From contig RCSZ01000007.1 of NCBI GenBank assembly GCA_014898425.1, positions 310,001 to 374,000 on the forward strand: a stretch of 64,000 bases of DNA. The letters run 5' to 3'. Positions 60,588 through 64,000 of this stretch are shown here, one piece after another. Below the pieces are notes generated by a model, which saw nothing but the letters and a program-made list of their open reading frames with translations, was not told the origin of the DNA and did no database searches. Positions within the stretch are counted from its first letter, which is position 1, and the number at the start of each line of letters is the position of its first letter. The stretch comes from Botryotinia globosa (Eukaryota; Ascomycota; Leotiomycetes; Helotiales; Sclerotiniaceae). The translations under genes and the position numbers were made by a program.

Positions 60588-63500
60588 CTAATACCCCACC
60601 CCATAGCTCCCACATCTCCCCTCACCTCCTACCCCCTCATTGACAATATAACAATCAGCCTTTTGCTGTACACATTTGACCAATGCACTTGCATACGTAT
60701 CACCCCCTCCACCACCTCCATATCCACAACCCTGAGCATAAGTACCCACACAACTCTCATACTGCGCGTCACAAGCATCTTGGCATCCTTGCCCACAATC
60801 CGGTCTTTGGTAACTTGGACTATCTTCTGAATTCCTGGCTTTATAGAGTTTAAATGGATATCCTGAGTTATATTCTGGTTGTAGATTATTGCATGTATAG
60901 CATGGAATTGGAATTGATCCAACAGGAGAATAAGAACTGTATCCCTGAGAAGGATTATTCGGTTGAACGCAGATGTTGTTGCACGTAGGAAGAGGAGCGA
61001 TCGAAGAGGTAGATGTTGGTTTGGATGTTGAGGTTTGGATAGAGGTGGGACATGTGTAAATGCTTGTTTTTACACTTATGACTGGGGGTGTATAGCCTGC
61101 TGGAGGATGTCTGGATTTACACCCGTTGTTTGAACAAGAAGATCCAGGACAATAGCTCCCACAGTAAGATTCAATTTCTTGACACCAAGAGGAAAATTGT
61201 AGACATTGAAGGGATCCAGGGAATCCAGCCGACAAAAGACAGGATGTCAATTGTACGAGACAAGTATTTGCAGCAGCCAAACAAGAATTTTGGTCAGTGA
61301 AGGGAGGGAGGGGGTTAGAACACCAGTTTCCAACTTTATATTCGCAAGTCGGGGTTGGAGTTGTTACAATAGTAGTGGTGCATATTGCAGCGCTAGGTTT
61401 TGGTGTAGTCGGAGAGGCAGTAGTGGATGGCTGTGTGGATGAGATCGATGTCGAAGGTACATTTGGAGTTGTCGAGGATGTTGGAGCAGTTGCAGATACC
61501 GAAGATGAAAAATATGTAGTGGTCGAAGATTGAGGAATAGTAGAAGGCGAAGAAAGAGAAGAAATCGTGGAGGAAATTGTAGAGGAAGATAACGTTGGAG
61601 AAATTGCTCCTGCTGTTGAGGAAGGTGATGATGATGGAGGGGTAGATGGAATTGATGACTACAAAATACCATACTCAGTAAGCGCATTTCAAACAAATCC
61701 TTCCATCATAGATAAGCAGTCAAAGCAGTATTAGATGTTAGGAAGAAATCAGAAAAGTAGCATGAGACTGCTAGTCTATTTGAAAGAAGCAACGGATGGA
61801 GAGGAATGCAAGTTTCATATCTGAACTCAACTTACGGATGATAATGGAAGGGTGGATGAAGGAGGTGCGATTGAAGAAGAGGATGCAGGAGCTGAATACG
61901 TTGTTGGTGACAATGAGGAATATGACGGAGAAACAGACGTGGAAGAAGAGGATGGAGCAGCGGATGAAACAAACGACTAAACGTTTCACAGTCAGTATCA
62001 TTCTATTGAAATAAAATTCCAAGAAAGAATAATGAGTCAGAGCTATGGGGTACAAAGAGACTGTGTGGGATTAAATATGAAAAGCAGTGAGGGCTATCTG
62101 AGATTGGAGAATTTGAAGCATCAGACTAATCAATCTTACCGATGATGAGGCCGGCGATGAGGAAGAAGCCGACGACGAAGGAGGAGATGAGATTGGCGAC
62201 AAAGAGGAAGAAGCTGAAGCGGATGAGTACGACGATGAAGCGGAACTTGAGCGAATTGAAGAAGAAGAAGGTGAGGAAGTAGGTGTCGACGCGGACGATG
62301 GAGCGGTTGATGAAACCGATGACTGCAAATTTCAGGAGTTAGTGTCTTTTTATCAGAAATTTCATGCAAAATATGAACAGGAATGAATCGAGGGTGAAAA
62401 GGGTCATGTGATACGATATCTCAGAAAGACCTTATCATGCGGATCAGACTTACCGATGAGGATGCTGGTGCAGATGAAGCCGGTGAGGAAGAGGATGAGG
62501 CTACAACAGACGAATAGATAGTTGAAGATAGCGGAGCGGAAGAATAAGGAGACGGTGTGTAAGCTGGAGGAGTATATGGTGGCGGAGAATAATATGGTGT
62601 GGAAGCTGGTGCAGATGAACTAGTATCACTCGACAAAGAAGAAGAATAACTTGAGATAGATGAACTCAAAGTTGAAGTAACTGTTGTTCCAGTAGACGAG
62701 GATACTGGAGCAGAAGCAGAAGCCGAAGTAGATGGAGCAGATGAACTAGTCGAAGATGATACTGGGCCACCTGGATTACCATTGCAAGGATCTGTTGATA
62801 GCAAGTCTTCGGCGACGTAAAGGTACAAATTTGCTGCACCACCGCATAACTCGGTGGTATTACCATTACAAGTCATTTGACAATTTGACTCATCAACTTT
62901 TGCGGTTCCGTTACCCAGTACAACACCACAATAACATTCTTGCGAGTATTCAACTCCAGCAAAAGCATACCCTCCTTCTTTGCATGCTTGAAGACAAGCT
63001 TCGATAGTTAAATCAGCGTCGGGGATTTGGTCTTGTTTCCATGCGAGAGTACGACCATTGGGCCCAAGATCAGAATAACATCCCATTGGTGTGTAATCAG
63101 AAATGGTAGTACTATCGACCGTCGGGAATGTGGTATCTTGGTAAACTGAGAGGATGTCATTCCCACCGCACGATTCAGTATTATCCCCAGTGCATGGGAA
63201 GGAACAATCTGATTCGGACGTCTGTGGGCCACCAACAGAGGCACCGCAAAAACATTCTCCATAACTGTAAACAAGTCAGTAATGGTTTGGTGCTTTCAAG
63301 TAGAGGAATGTAGCCATCTGTCGCTGGTATGTTTCGAAATATTGCGCCTGTACTCACTATTCTAATCCAGCATATTTATATCCATTACCTACAATACATT
63401 AGTTACCACTCGATAGACGAAAATTTTCAAAGACTTTACCTTTACAGAAATCAACACAAATTTCAACTGTCATGTTTTGACTATTTAGATCGGTCCTGAA

Positions 63501-63677
63501 TAACAAAGCGTTTGGGGAGCTTGGATCTATGAAACAGCCTGCATAAACAAAATCTGTGGTGTTTGTACAAGTAGGAAGCTCTGGTGCCCATCTTTCAGTC
63601 AGTAAAGGACCAGCACCGGTGCCTAAAAAGAGTGTAGTCATTGCTGTTGCAATGGAGAGCGAGGTGAAGCTAAACAT
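60588..63677 (-). CDS. Secreted double-WSC, Ser-rich protein
   Basis: Six exons, 63677-63440, 63388-63358, 63264-62454, 62322-62140, 61976-61836 and 61658-60588, give 824 aa. A signal peptide (MFSFTSLSIATAMTTLFLG) comes first. The first WSC domain (about residues 43-135) has YAGCFID, YAGLEYYGECFCG and CSFPCTGDNTESCGG. The second (about 147-240) has MGCYSDLG, FAGVEYSQECYCG and CNGNTTELCGG. A long Ser/Thr/Pro-rich stretch (about 245-570) follows, probably heavily O-mannosylated, then a Cys-rich C-terminus of about 250 residues (CSNPLPPFTDQNSC onward) ending near GSYGVGY. No GPI or membrane segment is seen at the end. WSC domains bind wall polysaccharides, so a role in the cell wall is likely. 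The middle exons 4 and 5 begin and end in phase 0 and resemble each other. Confidence 0.9.
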
Positions 63678-64000
63678 CTTGGATAACAATGAGGTTATCA
63701 AAAACAAAATACTGGCAAGCAAGATGTGTCAAAAGAGAACTGGGGATGCTGGAACTGCTTTGAACATGAAGAATAATAAACCGTGAGGATAGGCTGAGAC
63801 AATATATACCCATTCCACACTTGGAAACTATGGTGATGAAGGTACAGTCTTCGTGGAGATAAATCCGGTGTTCGTTTGTGCCAGCAACTAGAAAAATCTC
63901 ACAAAGCTATTCATGTGTTTATTCCTAGTATTAAACACAACATTATTTGCAGATAAAATCGCGTGGCGCATGCATGGTAACTGTACAATCTTTGATGTTG
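63678..64000. other. Promoter side of the WSC gene, window edge
   Basis: No gene is recognised before the end of the window. Confidence 0.45.

Noticed and set aside
1..64000. CRISPR arrays or bacterial-type operons
   Set aside because: The sequence is eukaryotic with introns, and no spaced direct-repeat arrays of that kind are present.

Overview
The window looks like nuclear DNA from a filamentous ascomycete. Genes carry short GT-AG introns (about 45-120 bp) with CTAAC/CTGAC-like branch sites. The gene families are fungal: a Zn2Cys6 regulator, WSC wall-sensor domains, a berberine-bridge-type oxidase and F-box families. AT-rich transposon remains show transitions of the kind left by repeat-induced point mutation (RIP). 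Protein style and intron positions suggest Leotiomycetes, close to Botrytis/Sclerotinia. That placement is an inference from recall, not from a search.

Layout. 0.3-7.3 kb: an Ark1/Prk1/AAK1-type kinase, then two neighbouring minus-strand genes of unknown function that share a Cys/His motif. 7.8-15.2 kb: a block that looks like a decayed secondary-metabolism locus, with a cytochrome P450 pseudogene, an unrecognised coding relic, an intact MFS transporter and an intact secreted FAD-linked oxidase. 18-21 kb: a PH-domain protein and the kinetochore subunit Nnf1. 21.7-26 kb: a truncated CorA-like pseudogene and a probably truncated F-box protein. 26.9-32.7 kb: mitochondrial D-lactate dehydrogenase (12 exons), tRNA-Trp(CCA) and mitochondrial succinyl-CoA:3-ketoacid CoA-transferase, so lactate oxidation and ketoacid activation lie side by side. 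33-34.5 kb: an O-methyltransferase pseudogene with two small frameshifts. 35.7-41.2 kb: the rRNA methyltransferase Bmt5, the SUMO E1 subunit Aos1, and a conserved protein with a split beta-sandwich-like domain.

41.2-46.7 kb is a gene-free stretch with long hexamer arrays and an AT-rich part that ends in a transposon terminal repeat. 46.7-51.2 kb: a decayed Zn2Cys6 regulator, a small membrane ORF, and an F-box/nucleotidyltransferase-fold protein. 51.5-53.6 kb: an AT-rich transposon island with a Tourist-like MITE (TTA target duplication) next to a TA-flanked inverted-repeat element that itself contains a third TA-flanked element. 57.6-63.7 kb: a class III CoA-transferase-like protein and a large secreted double-WSC protein with repeated Ser-rich exons.

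Exon boundaries were placed by hand from GT/AG signals, reading frame and family similarity. Each multi-exon model listed as intact sums to a whole number of codons. Functions are assigned from motif recognition only; no database search was possible.
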